From Meridianimarinicoccus sp. MJW13 (GTDB taxonomy: Bacteria; Pseudomonadota; Alphaproteobacteria; Rhodobacterales; Rhodobacteraceae), in assembly GCF_014901205.1 (NCBI RefSeq), contig NZ_JACNMU010000003.1:248001-312000 (forward strand): a stretch of 64,000 bases of DNA, read 5' to 3'. Positions within the stretch are counted from its first letter, which is position 1, and each line of letters opens with the position of its first letter. Positions 42,820-50,998 of the stretch are shown here, piece by piece. The notes beneath the pieces were generated by a model. It was not told the origin of the DNA, did no database searches, and saw only the letters and a list, made by a program, of their open reading frames with translations. The translations under genes and the position numbers were made by a program.

Positions 42820-43106
42820 AGGACCCTGCGGATAGCATCCTTCGACCTTGCCTCGCCAGCACCGTGGTCCGCAGCACTTTGTGGTGTGGGTGCGCGCATC
42901 CGGATCGCCTCGAACACCCGCCGCAAGGCGAAGGAACGAGCTATCGACACGATGGTGAAGATGGCGCCCATCTTCAGGTTCTGCGCCAGCGTCGTTTGCA
43001 GCCCGAAGACCGGGAAGATCAGGATCTGCGTGACGACCGCAACGCCGTAGCCGACGATCACGTTGGCGACGGATTCGACCAGCGACATGAGGCGGGACTG
43101 CTTCAT
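42816..43106 (-). CDS. DUF7220 small membrane protein
   Basis: A 96-aa protein with two membrane helices. MKQSRLMSLVESVANVIVGY and the FGLQTTLAQNLKMGAIFTIVSIARSFALRR segment are characteristic of DUF7220 phage proteins. The last about 27 residues are polar and do not look like the family; the stop overlaps the cupin stop, suggesting that the 3' end changed when the cargo was inserted. Role unknown. Confidence 0.75.
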   Translation of the reverse strand: MKQSRLMSLVESVANVIVGYGVAVVTQILIFPVFGLQTTLAQNLKMGAIFTIVSIARSFALRRVFEAIRMRAPTPQSAADHGAGEARSKDAIRRVL

Positions 43107-43115
43107 GCCGCTGCT

Positions 43116-44213
43116 TCATCCATCGGCCAGCAATTCAGCCGCCAGAGTTCGCAGCGCATGCGCTGCAACCAGCGGGACCACTCCGTTGCCACAGAGGCGA
43201 AGCCGGTCCACCCGGTGGGCCAGCCCATCAGCGCCTCGACGAACAGCGGGTTCAAGGTCCGGCGCAGCTCGGAGGTATCGCTCCCAGCCATTGGCGTCAC
43301 CAGGACCTGGCGGCCAAGCAGGCCGTTCACCGGCGTGTTGGCAAGGCTCGTCGCGCCATCCTTGTGATCGCGGGCCGTCGGCGTCATCCACATCCCAGCC
43401 GAATGGGTCAGGTCCGCTGTCCGCCGGTTGCCCGCGCTCGGCTTGCACCCATCGTTCGCCATCGGCGTGGGCCACATCGCGGCCGTCGTCGCGAGGTTCA
43501 TGCCGTGCTGCCCCGCGGCCTGCGATGGCGTGGGTTTGGTCTGCCGGTTCTCGTTGGCGCTGGCGCGGGGCGTCGGCCACAGCTGCAGCAGCTCGGTCCG
43601 GTTCCCGCCGCTCGACCGGGTACCAGAGCAGGCGCGCGGGGTCGGCCAGCTCGTCCCCCTCGCGGATGGCGAGGATGAAGAGCCGCTCGCGCTTGTGGGG
43701 CGCGTCGACTTCCGCCGCCGTGAAGAGGCCTGCCGCAAGCTTGTAGCCCATGCCGACCAATCCGCTGGCGACTTCGGGGAAGCCGAGGCGGAGATGATGG
43801 GCGACATTCTCGAGGAAGACGAAGGGCGGCTCGACATCGCCGATGATGCGGGCGACATGCGGCCAGAGGTGGCGCGGGTCGTCCGCGCCCCGGCGCTTGC
43901 CCGCGACGGAGAACGGCTGGCACGGATAGCCCGCAGTGACGATGTCCACCGCGCCGCGCCAAGGGCGGCCGTCGAAGGTTCCAACCTCGTCCCAGACAGC
44001 AGCCTGATCCAGGGACGCGTCTTCCATCCGCGCCACGAGAGTGGCTGCGGCGAAGGTTTCCCGTTCGACATGGCCCACAGCACGATATCCGGGGATGGCG
44101 ATAGTGAGCCCGAGGTCGAGACCACCTGCGCCGGAGCAGAGGGAGAGGCCGAAGAGGCATGCGTCTCCGGCTCCGGAAGCGCGTCCGGAGGAAGGTAAAG
44201 CCAGGCCATGCAT
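43116..44213 (-). CDS. C5-cytosine DNA methyltransferase
   Basis: A 365-aa Dcm-type methyltransferase. Motif I is LSLCSGAGGLDLG, motif IV GYPCQPFSVAGKRRG with the catalytic Cys at about 98, motif VI ENV (135-137), motif VIII HKRERLF, and motif X GNGVVPLVAAHAL near the C-terminus. It modifies phage DNA, probably to resist host restriction; no partner nuclease is nearby. It lies 1 base after the ParB-like methyltransferase stop and 9 bases before the DUF7220 start. Confidence 0.92.
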   Translation of the reverse strand: MHGLALPSSGRASGAGDACLFGLSLCSGAGGLDLGLTIAIPGYRAVGHVERETFAAATLVARMEDASLDQAAVWDEVGTFDGRPWRGAVDIVTAGYPCQPFSVAGKRRGADDPRHLWPHVARIIGDVEPPFVFLENVAHHLRLGFPEVASGLVGMGYKLAAGLFTAAEVDAPHKRERLFILAIREGDELADPARLLWYPVERREPDRAAAAVADAPRQRQREPADQTHAIAGRGAARHEPRDDGRDVAHADGERWVQAERGQPADSGPDPFGWDVDDADGPRSQGWRDEPCQHAGERPAWPPGPGDANGWERYLRAAPDLEPAVRRGADGLAHRVDRLRLCGNGVVPLVAAHALRTLAAELLADG

Positions 44214-44214
44214 G

Positions 44215-45591
44215 TCACGCGGCGGTCTTGCGCTTACGCGCGGGTTCGGGGGCGGCGTCTGGGTCCGGCGTATCGGCCGGGGGTTCGGCGTCGTTGCCCA
44301 GCCGCTCGGTCCTCACCAGCGCGAAGGTCCGTCCGTCGCCGTCAAGGATCGCTTCGCGGCCCGTCTCGGCCTGCCAGCGTTCGACGGCGACATCGACGTA
44401 GGCCGGGCTGATTTCCATCGCGAAGACGCGGCGGCCATTGGCTTCGCCCGCCATGATCTGTGAGCCGGAGCCCGAGAACGGCTCGTAGCAAAGCCCGCCG
44501 CGCGCCACATGCTGGCGCATCGGGATGCCGAAGGCGTCGAGCGGTTTCGGCGTCGGGTGGTCGGGGCGCTCGTCCTTGGCGAAGGACGGCATCTCCCAGG
44601 TCGAGGGCAGCGTCTGCTCGGCGACCTTCGGCGGGCGGTTCGGGCGGCGCCAGCCCATGAAGCAGGGCTCATGCTTCCAGAGGTAATGCGAGCGGGTGAG
44701 AACCCCACGATCCTTCACCCAGATGATCTGCTGGTGCACGAAAGCGCCCGCCTTCTCCCAGCAGGCTTCGAGCATCGCCTGGCGGCGCGAGGCGTGCCAG
44801 CAGTACCATGCCGCGTCCTCGGTGATCGCCTCGGCGACGGCGGCGGCGATGAAGCCGTCGTAGAGTTCCGCGCCTTGAGAACTGTCGTCCCAGGTCGTGC
44901 CGTAGGACGCCGACCAATCCTTGTTCCGGGTCGGGTGGTTCGAGCCGTCGTAATCGACGAGATACGGCGGATCGGTCGCGAACAGGATCGCCCGCTCGCC
45001 ATTCATCAGACGGCGCACATCGACCGCGCTGGTGCTGTCGCCGCAGAGCAGCCGGTGATCGCCGAGGATCCAGAGATCGCCAGTGCGCGACGCCGGGTTG
45101 CGCGGCGGTTCGGGGATGGTCACCGGCGGCACTGAGCCCCCGGCGCCACCTTCTTCCCCGTCGTCTTCCGCGACGTAGGCCAGCAGGTTGTCCAACTCGC
45201 CGTCGGAGAACCCGACCAGCGACAGGTCGAAATCCTCGGCCAGCAGATCGTTCAGTTCCGCCGACAGCAGCGCCTCGTCCCAGGTGCCGAGTTCGGTCAG
45301 CTTGTTGTCCGCGATCCGGTAGGCCCGCCGCTGCGCCTCGGTCAGGTGCCCCAGCACGATCACCGGCGCTTCGGTCAGCCCAAGCTGCGTCGCGGCCAGG
45401 ACGCGCCCGTGGCCCGCTATCAGCTCTCCGCCTTCTGCCACGAGGCAGGGCACGGTCCAGCCGAACTCGGCCATGCTGGCGGCGATCTTCGCGACCTGGT
45501 CCGGCCCGTGCGCCTTCGCGTTCTTCGCGTAGGGCTGCAGGCGCGCAAGCGGCCAGGTCTCGATCGCGTCCGGGGCGAAGCTCAGCGTCAT
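44215..45591 (-). CDS. ParB-like/N6-adenine DNA methyltransferase
   Basis: A 458-aa fusion: an N-terminal ParB/Srx-type domain (ARLQPYAKNAKAHGPDQV, ELIAGHGRVLAATQLG) and a C-terminal amino-methyltransferase domain with DPPY (207-210) and the AdoMet motif FSGSGSQIMAGE (about 388). It methylates adenine or cytosine amino groups. An open frame extends upstream to 45879, but the ParB domain begins at 45591, so that start is preferred. Phage orphan methylase, likely anti-restriction or packaging-related. Confidence 0.9.
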   Translation of the reverse strand: MTLSFAPDAIETWPLARLQPYAKNAKAHGPDQVAKIAASMAEFGWTVPCLVAEGGELIAGHGRVLAATQLGLTEAPVIVLGHLTEAQRRAYRIADNKLTELGTWDEALLSAELNDLLAEDFDLSLVGFSDGELDNLLAYVAEDDGEEGGAGGSVPPVTIPEPPRNPASRTGDLWILGDHRLLCGDSTSAVDVRRLMNGERAILFATDPPYLVDYDGSNHPTRNKDWSASYGTTWDDSSQGAELYDGFIAAAVAEAITEDAAWYCWHASRRQAMLEACWEKAGAFVHQQIIWVKDRGVLTRSHYLWKHEPCFMGWRRPNRPPKVAEQTLPSTWEMPSFAKDERPDHPTPKPLDAFGIPMRQHVARGGLCYEPFSGSGSQIMAGEANGRRVFAMEISPAYVDVAVERWQAETGREAILDGDGRTFALVRTERLGNDAEPPADTPDPDAAPEPARKRKTAA

Positions 45592-45997
45592 GGTGGGCAA
45601 GGTTCCTCGGTCGGGTGGATGCCGGTGGCTTCCGGACTCCGGATGCCGGGCCGGACTCCACACGGGGTCCAGCGGGCACCAGCGGTGTCCGGTCGGAAGG
45701 CCAGCGTTCATTGGTGTTTGCGCGGGGTGCGCGTCGCTCCGGCTTCCGGGTGGCTTCCTAAAAAATCCGGCCCTGTCGCTGGCGATGTCCCGCGCTTCGC
45801 CCGCCAGCATACGAATATCACGAGGAAGGAACCAAGAACTCAATGGGTTAGCCCATTGGACCCCGGCTGGACCCTTCACTGGACCCCGGAAGCCAGCGGC
45901 GCGGCGTCTGCCTGCGCGCTCCTCTCCCGAGCATATTGGTTTTCTAACGGCCTCGACGAAATGTGTAAGGCCCTGCGATGTACACCCGAAAATTTCC
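45592..45997. promoter_or_regulatory. Intergenic region with inverted repeat and TGGACCC repeats
   Basis: About 400 bases with no credible gene. CAATGGG (45841-45847) TTAG CCCATTG (45852-45858) is a perfect inverted repeat. Three TGGACCC units follow at 45857, 45868 and 45880 (11- and 12-base spacing), and a fourth in reverse orientation (TGGACCCC complement) lies at 45664-45671. It is a likely operator/promoter array for the methyltransferase operon. Confidence 0.55.
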
Positions 45998-46444
45998 TCA
46001 AAGGACGATTTTTCTTGACAGGCGATTGGCGTTCTCGATGACGAACTGCTGCGAGCGCCGGGGCGACGGTATGCGACCGTTCAGCCGCCAGGTGATCACC
46101 GCAAGGCCGTACTGCCAGCGCTTGGTCGCGGCCGTGCGCGACAGACCGAACTGCCAGCAGATCGGCTTCCACGCCATGCCGTCTGCGCGGGCCCAGACCA
46201 GGCGCCCATCCTCGGGCTCGAGCCAGCGCAGCCAGAGCATCGCTTCCTCGGCCTGCGTGATCTGTCGCGGGCTGGGCCTCGGGCGACGCATCTGCGGCTC
46301 CTGGCCGACCTTGTCGGCGAAGCTGTGGAAGTACTCTGGCCATGCGTTGAAGAAGCCCTGTGGCATCACGCCCGGCATCTGCCGCATCACGCCCGCCGCA
46401 AGTTCCAGCCGATCCTGCACCTGTGCTGTGGTCCACTCACCCAT
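45998..46444 (-). CDS. DUF6362 phage protein
   Basis: A 148-aa protein (EAMLWLRWLEPEDGRLVWARADGMAWKPICWQFGLSRTAATKRWQYGL) of the DUF6362 type, with a helix-turn-helix-like segment in that stretch. It may be DNA-binding. Its start overlaps the end of the 67-aa gene (8 bases). Confidence 0.78.
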   Translation of the reverse strand: MGEWTTAQVQDRLELAAGVMRQMPGVMPQGFFNAWPEYFHSFADKVGQEPQMRRPRPSPRQITQAEEAMLWLRWLEPEDGRLVWARADGMAWKPICWQFGLSRTAATKRWQYGLAVITWRLNGRIPSPRRSQQFVIENANRLSRKIVL

Positions 46445-46640
46445 GACGCGCCTCCCGTTCCCGCTTGCCGTAGAGCCGCTCGCCGAGCTGGCGCACCAGT
46501 TCGCGCTCGGGCCAGGTCAGGCGGTCGTCATCGACGGCGACGGCCAGCAGCCCCTGTTCCTTCCAGCCGTCGCGCTTGACCTCGTCGGGATTGCGACGGT
46601 GACCGCCGTATCCCTTCGGCGTGAACCGCATGCCGTTCAT
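46437..46640 (-). CDS. Hypothetical 67-aa protein
   Basis: A small basic protein (MRFTPKGYGGHRRNPDEVKRDGWKEQGLLAVAVDDDRLTWPERELVRQLGERLYG). It overlaps the RuvC-like stop (4 bases) and the DUF6362 start. No family recognised. Confidence 0.65.
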   Translation of the reverse strand: MNGMRFTPKGYGGHRRNPDEVKRDGWKEQGLLAVAVDDDRLTWPERELVRQLGERLYGKREREARHG

Positions 46641-47155
46641 TGCACACCTCCCCGGGTCTCCAGCGCCCAGAGCAGGATCGCGATGGCGTCGGCCTCGTTG
46701 TCGTCGGCGGGCGAGAAGCCGCGCGCCCGGGCGGCCGCCATCATGGCGTCCTTGTTCGCGTTGCCCTTGCCGGTGGCGTGGCGTTTGATGGTGCCGACCG
46801 GCACGCCCTGATAGGCGACGCCCGCGGTCTCCGCCCACGACGTCAACGTGGCGAGCAGCCCGCCATAAACATGGGCCGCGTCGGTGCCGACGTGCCTGCG
46901 CACCTCCTCGAAATGGATGGCGGTGATGGCGCCGGCGTCGTTGGCCAGCTGCTCGAGCCAGCCCCGGAACCGCAGGTAGCGCATGCCTCCGCCGTCGTAG
47001 CGGCTGGGCCGGAAGGACACGGTACCGCTGGTGATCAGACCGTCCGCCGCCTGCAGGGCCCAGCCAGTCGTGGTGCCGAGATCGAGGGCGAGGACGACCG
47101 GCACGCCCGGGAACGGGGCGCTCATGGGTGTCGGGGTCAGAGATGCGTGGGCCAT
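46637..47155 (-). CDS. RuvC-like Holliday junction resolvase
   Basis: A 172-aa RNase H-fold nuclease. Acidic active-site residues of RuvC-type resolvases are visible: Asp25 in LALDLGTTTG, Glu83/84 in IHFEEVRRHVG, and a C-terminal Asp/Glu cluster (ADDNEADAIAI, about 150-160), with a Lys (about 124) in VGTIKRHATG. It probably resolves branched intermediates before packaging. Start at 47155 chosen because the fold begins shortly after; upstream frame is non-coding repeat DNA. Confidence 0.85.
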   Translation of the reverse strand: MAHASLTPTPMSAPFPGVPVVLALDLGTTTGWALQAADGLITSGTVSFRPSRYDGGGMRYLRFRGWLEQLANDAGAITAIHFEEVRRHVGTDAAHVYGGLLATLTSWAETAGVAYQGVPVGTIKRHATGKGNANKDAMMAAARARGFSPADDNEADAIAILLWALETRGGVQ

Positions 47156-47514
47156 GATCGGCTCCTTTCCGGGTTGCTGCTCGATGGGGTGACGGGCGGG
47201 GCATCCAGCCCGCGAGATTGCCCAGGGGTAGGTGGTGACCCTCCCGCGCTTGGCGGGGAGGTCACCTACCCCTTTAGGGGGGCGTTTTCCGAATTCTGAA
47301 ATCTGCTCCAAGGCATTGATCAGAAACAGAACTTCCAGACTCCGGAGCAGAATCCGGAAAGGCCCTTCCGGATTCTGGGAAGCACCTTCCAAGCCACTGA
47401 AATGAAATCGGAAAAGCCAGATTCCAGAATTCGCGCGGGGAGCAGAATCTGCGGATTCTGGCCAGAATCCGGGGCTGCGGAGCCAGAATTTGCGGCGCGG
47501 AACGGTGTGAATTG
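47156..47514. repeat. Iteron-like CAGAATCCG repeats and hairpins, candidate replication origin
   Basis: About 360 bases without genes. Eight copies of a CAGAATCCG-type unit occur in both orientations (47289-47298, 47348-47357, 47368-47377, 47424-47433, 47443-47451, 47452-47460, 47463-47472, 47484-47492). Two copies form a 26-bp near-perfect palindrome at 47350-47375. A large imperfect hairpin lies at 47224-47273 (AGGGGTAGG ... CCTACCCCT). Location beside the primase-helicase gene fits an iteron origin; an operator array or termination region is the alternative. Confidence 0.55.
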
Positions 47515-49809
47515 TCATGCCTCGTCCTCCTCCTGATAGACCCAGACGGAGGGGTTCTCGACGGGCAGAACGGCCCCGGTCTGCGGGCATTTGTAGTGGC
47601 TGGGCAGCGCCGGGATCAGCTCCGGCTTGACCTCGCCCGTGTCGGGATCGACGGTCTCACCGCCCGTGCCGAACAGCATTCCCTCGACGCAGAGATAGCC
47701 GTACTTGCTCCGCTCCGCGGCCAAGCCGATGCGCGTGGCGGCGGGGCCGCGGATGAACTTGACCTTGCCCTTGGTGGCGAGAACGCTGAGTCGGTCGTGG
47801 ACGATGGTCCGCCCGCCGAGGCCCCCGGTATTCTCAAAAGCTTCGGAGAACTGCGCCAATGTGTAGAGCTTGCCGCGTCGCGCCTCCTCGTAGAGCAGGC
47901 CGAGGATGACGTCGTGCTTGCGCATGCGCTCGGCGTCATGCTTGGCGCCCACCTCGGCGCGCACCAGGCGCTCGTTCATAGGGTTGATCTCGACCCATTG
48001 GCCGTCGCGCTTGTCGATCAGCTTCGAGGGCAGCGCGGGGCCGTTGCGCAACTCGATCTCCAGCTTGCGCTCGGACGCGTCCTCGTCCGGGCGGTGCAGG
48101 ATCAGCCCGGAGGTGTAGAAGCCCCGCAGGGCGCTGGCACCCGAAAGCGCGAGGAACGGATCCTCCTTCACCTGGTGCTTGCTCAGCTTCTTGGTGTGGT
48201 GGATCAGGATGATTCCGCAGTCGGGGTTCACGTGGTCGCGCAGCACCTCGACCCGGTCCTTGAGAAAGAACATCATCGCGGCGTTGTCGTTCTCGCCACC
48301 GCCGTCAGGTCCTCCGTCGAACAGGTTGCGGATCGGGTCGATGCACAGGATGTCGACGGGTTCGGCCGGGAACGCCTGCTGGATCGCCTGCGCGACGAGC
48401 GCGCTGCCACCCTCATCGAGCAGCAGTTTCAGCTTCGGCGTGACCACAAGATTTTCGCGGGCGGCGGCCATCACCCCGGGCGGCAGGCCGATCTGCTGCA
48501 TCCGTTCGCGCAGATAATGGTACTGGATCTCGGCCTGCAGATAGAACACGCGCAGCGGCCGTGGCGGCGTGAAGCCAAGGAACGGCACACCGGCAGCCAT
48601 CTGCACCAGCCAGCTGATGACGAGATCGCTCTTGCCGACCTTGGGCGCGCCGCCGAGCACCAGCATGCCGCCCGGGGTCAGGACGCGCGGGCCGATGATG
48701 TCGTCGGGCATCGGAGTGCCGTCGTCCAGCAGCGCGCCCAGGGTGAAGGTGGCGATCTCTCTTGCCGCAGGAGCGCCGTCGTTCCGAATGAGCGGCGGGC
48801 CGTTCCTCACGATGTGTAGCGACCAGAGCCGCTCGTATTCGACCCATAGACGGTCTTCCGGCCAGTTCGGCCGGATCATCGCCGCGTTGTATTCGCCGAT
48901 CGCGCGCCAGGCTTCCTCCCGGCTCATCCGCCCCTCATGGGCCATTCGGACATAGTGTCCGATGGCCATGCTGACGCCTTCGAACCGCGTCCAGGCGTCC
49001 TGGCCGCCCTCGCGGACCGGTGTGGTAAGGGCTACGTCCACGCAGGGTTTCTCACGCGGCTCGGCCGTCGCCATGCCGACGCCGGGCATGGGCGGCATCT
49101 CGCCCGCGCGCTCGAGCATGTCGGCCAGATCGAACTCGAGATCGCTGGCTTCACGGATCAGGACGAGCCGTTCCTGTCCGCCCTTGTGATACACCGTGCC
49201 GGGCACGCGGATGGGCTGGTGCGCCGAGCGGAAATGCATGTCGCCGCCGACCTTGAGCGCGATATCGCCCCGCAACCGGCAAAGCCGCGCGAGATCGGCG
49301 CCTTCGGCGGGCTCGGTCAGCTTCCACCAGACATGGAGCTTGGTCGCGCCATCGGCTGTGCGCCCGCCGCTCTCGACGATCAGCGTCGGTCGCCCGATAT
49401 GGTGGACGAGGTGATCGAGCTTGGCGGGGATGTCGCCCGCGTCCAGATCGACGACGACGCTCTGCATTTGCAGGACATCGACGGCACGCGCCTGTCCGGT
49501 CTCCGCCACCGTGCCGGGAATGACATAGACCGCCGCGCCCTCGCGCGCGCCCCAGGCGGCGAAGGTGGCGAGCTTGTCGGGCGCCGTGCCGTTCGCGTCG
49601 ATCCAGATGTTGTGGGGCCGGCCGTCCTTGCCCTGACCCTTGTCGACGAAGCCACGGACCGGGATCAGTCCCTCGGAATAGCCGAAGACCACGTCGACGA
49701 AGCGCGCGATCTGCGCGGAGTCCGGTTCCACGGCGAAGGGATCGGGCAGCGGCGCCGCATCGTTGAAATCCCGCCACGGGTTGAAGTGGATGATCTTGTC
49801 GTCGCTCAT
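47515..49809 (-). CDS. Primase-helicase (RepA-like AAA ATPase with RepB-like primase N-domain)
   Basis: A 764-aa replication protein. The N-terminal third (about 60-260) resembles RepB-type/archaeo-eukaryotic primases: SVVVDLDAGDIP acidic pair and FRSAHQPIRVPGTVYHKGG. The middle (about 370-600) is a RepA-like hexameric helicase with Walker A GGAPKVGKSDL (about 385) and Walker B DILCIDPIRNLF (about 488), then ILIHHTKK. The C-terminal about 130 residues look like winged helix plus a metal-type tail. Likely drives phage replication from the repeat region next to its 3' end. Confidence 0.9.
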   Translation of the reverse strand: MSDDKIIHFNPWRDFNDAAPLPDPFAVEPDSAQIARFVDVVFGYSEGLIPVRGFVDKGQGKDGRPHNIWIDANGTAPDKLATFAAWGAREGAAVYVIPGTVAETGQARAVDVLQMQSVVVDLDAGDIPAKLDHLVHHIGRPTLIVESGGRTADGATKLHVWWKLTEPAEGADLARLCRLRGDIALKVGGDMHFRSAHQPIRVPGTVYHKGGQERLVLIREASDLEFDLADMLERAGEMPPMPGVGMATAEPREKPCVDVALTTPVREGGQDAWTRFEGVSMAIGHYVRMAHEGRMSREEAWRAIGEYNAAMIRPNWPEDRLWVEYERLWSLHIVRNGPPLIRNDGAPAAREIATFTLGALLDDGTPMPDDIIGPRVLTPGGMLVLGGAPKVGKSDLVISWLVQMAAGVPFLGFTPPRPLRVFYLQAEIQYHYLRERMQQIGLPPGVMAAARENLVVTPKLKLLLDEGGSALVAQAIQQAFPAEPVDILCIDPIRNLFDGGPDGGGENDNAAMMFFLKDRVEVLRDHVNPDCGIILIHHTKKLSKHQVKEDPFLALSGASALRGFYTSGLILHRPDEDASERKLEIELRNGPALPSKLIDKRDGQWVEINPMNERLVRAEVGAKHDAERMRKHDVILGLLYEEARRGKLYTLAQFSEAFENTGGLGGRTIVHDRLSVLATKGKVKFIRGPAATRIGLAAERSKYGYLCVEGMLFGTGGETVDPDTGEVKPELIPALPSHYKCPQTGAVLPVENPSVWVYQEEDEA

Positions 49810-50573
49810 GCCGCCAACCCCCAGCACCGTTCGGCATGGGCGCAGAACCGGCATTCGAAGAAGTCGCGGCTTGCGGCGATGCGGGGCAGCAGCTCGCCCG
49901 CGTCGGTGGCCTGCAGGATCCGCACCGCGCGGTCGGACATGCGCTGCGCCAGATCGGCATCGAAGGCGACCTGCTCGTGATGCAGTTCGGCCGTGTCCTT
50001 GTTGATCGCCGTGAACAGCGCCGGGGCCGAGGAAATGCCTGGCACCGAGGGCTCCATGTAAGCCTGGTAGATCGCGATCTGGGCGGCATAGACGGGCTTG
50101 GAGACGGCGACCCCGTCCTTGACGCAGGCCCGCCAGTTCTTCGCGTTCATCGTCTTGCATTCCCAGAGCGCCGGGGTGCGAAGACCGAGCGCGGCCGGGG
50201 CGCCGGCCACGATCCCGTCGACATGGCCACGAATGCGACCGCCCGCGACGGAGAATCCGAACTGATCCCCATCGGGCCGATTGCCCTTGCGGGTGTAGAG
50301 GTCGAGCCCCGCCACCCGCAGCCAGCGGATCGCCAGATCCTCGAGCTGATGGCCGATGGCGAAGATGCGCAGCGTCTGCCCGCCGAAATCCGCGCCCTCA
50401 TCCTTGGGCGCGCCTGCGAACTCGAACTGCAGCGCGCGTTCGCAGGCATGCCCCAGACGGGACGCGCCGAGATAGGTCCGGGGCGGCGTGGCCTCCCGCT
50501 CGGCGATGAGTGCTGCATCGACCAGCGCGTTGATCCGCTCGGCCATGGAGGGGCGCGGGTTGAAATCCAGCAT
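49806..50573 (-). CDS. PD-(D/E)XK nuclease, Cas4/RecB-like with cysteine cluster
   Basis: A 255-aa nuclease. The catalytic core is visible as GHVDGIV (Asp) and LWECKT (Glu-x-Lys). Cys residues in RLGHACERALQFEF and in the C-terminal FFECRFCAHAERCW give the four-cysteine pattern of Cas4/AddB-like iron-sulfur exonucleases. It is co-translated with the primase-helicase (4-base overlap). Likely a recombination exonuclease supplying 3' ends for annealing. Confidence 0.85.
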   Translation of the reverse strand: MLDFNPRPSMAERINALVDAALIAEREATPPRTYLGASRLGHACERALQFEFAGAPKDEGADFGGQTLRIFAIGHQLEDLAIRWLRVAGLDLYTRKGNRPDGDQFGFSVAGGRIRGHVDGIVAGAPAALGLRTPALWECKTMNAKNWRACVKDGVAVSKPVYAAQIAIYQAYMEPSVPGISSAPALFTAINKDTAELHHEQVAFDADLAQRMSDRAVRILQATDAGELLPRIAASRDFFECRFCAHAERCWGLAA

Positions 50574-50998
50574 CAGAACGGCACCTCGCTCCTGGCGGCG
50601 ATGCGGGACATCTCGGCGCTGTAGCCTTCCAGAACCTCCTCGATCAGCGCGGTGACCTCTGTCGCATCCAGGTCCCGCAGCCGCTTGTCCCAGCCGATCT
50701 CGTCCATGGTCGTGCCGAGCCGCTTCATCACCAGAGCTATGGCGAGGCGTTCTTCTTCAGTGGTTCCCTGCATGGTCAGTCCTTTCCGGTGGCGAGCCGC
50801 GAAGAACGCCTGGCAGTGCATCGAGCAGAACCAGCGGTGTTCGCGGGGGCGGGGTTTGATGGGGTTGAAGAAACCGAAGCCGCGCGCGGGGCGCAGACAG
50901 ACGGCGCAAGGCTTGAGGCGCGGGTGCCAGAGCCGAATACGCTCCGGGCAATCCGCAGGCGCTGCGGGCGGGGATGGGACTTGCGCGACATGATTCAC
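50573..50998 (-). CDS. DUF6511 zinc-finger-like protein, GTG start
   Basis: A 141-aa protein. Residues about 30-70 carry CAVC and WFCSMHCQ pairs, a treble-clef-like zinc site, with ARGFGFFNP between, matching DUF6511. The C-terminal part (about 80-141) is helical (MDEIGWDKRLRDLDATEVTALIEEVLEGY). Start is GTG overlapping the helicase stop (GTGA); the usual ATG would lose the zinc domain. Ends overlapping the nuclease start (TGATG). Confidence 0.75.
   Translation of the reverse strand: MNHVAQVPSPPAAPADCPERIRLWHPRLKPCAVCLRPARGFGFFNPIKPRPREHRWFCSMHCQAFFAARHRKGLTMQGTTEEERLAIALVMKRLGTTMDEIGWDKRLRDLDATEVTALIEEVLEGYSAEMSRIAARSEVPF

Noticed and set aside
43103-44218. A 371-codon minus-strand frame overlapping the cytosine methyltransferase
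   Set aside because: It lies in another frame of the same DNA and has Ser/Arg-rich random composition, while the 43116-44213 frame carries all the methyltransferase motifs.
45592-45879. N-terminal extension of the ParB-like methyltransferase
   Set aside because: The extension is Pro/Arg/His-rich, lacks domain similarity and covers repeat-containing regulatory DNA; the ParB domain starts at 45591.
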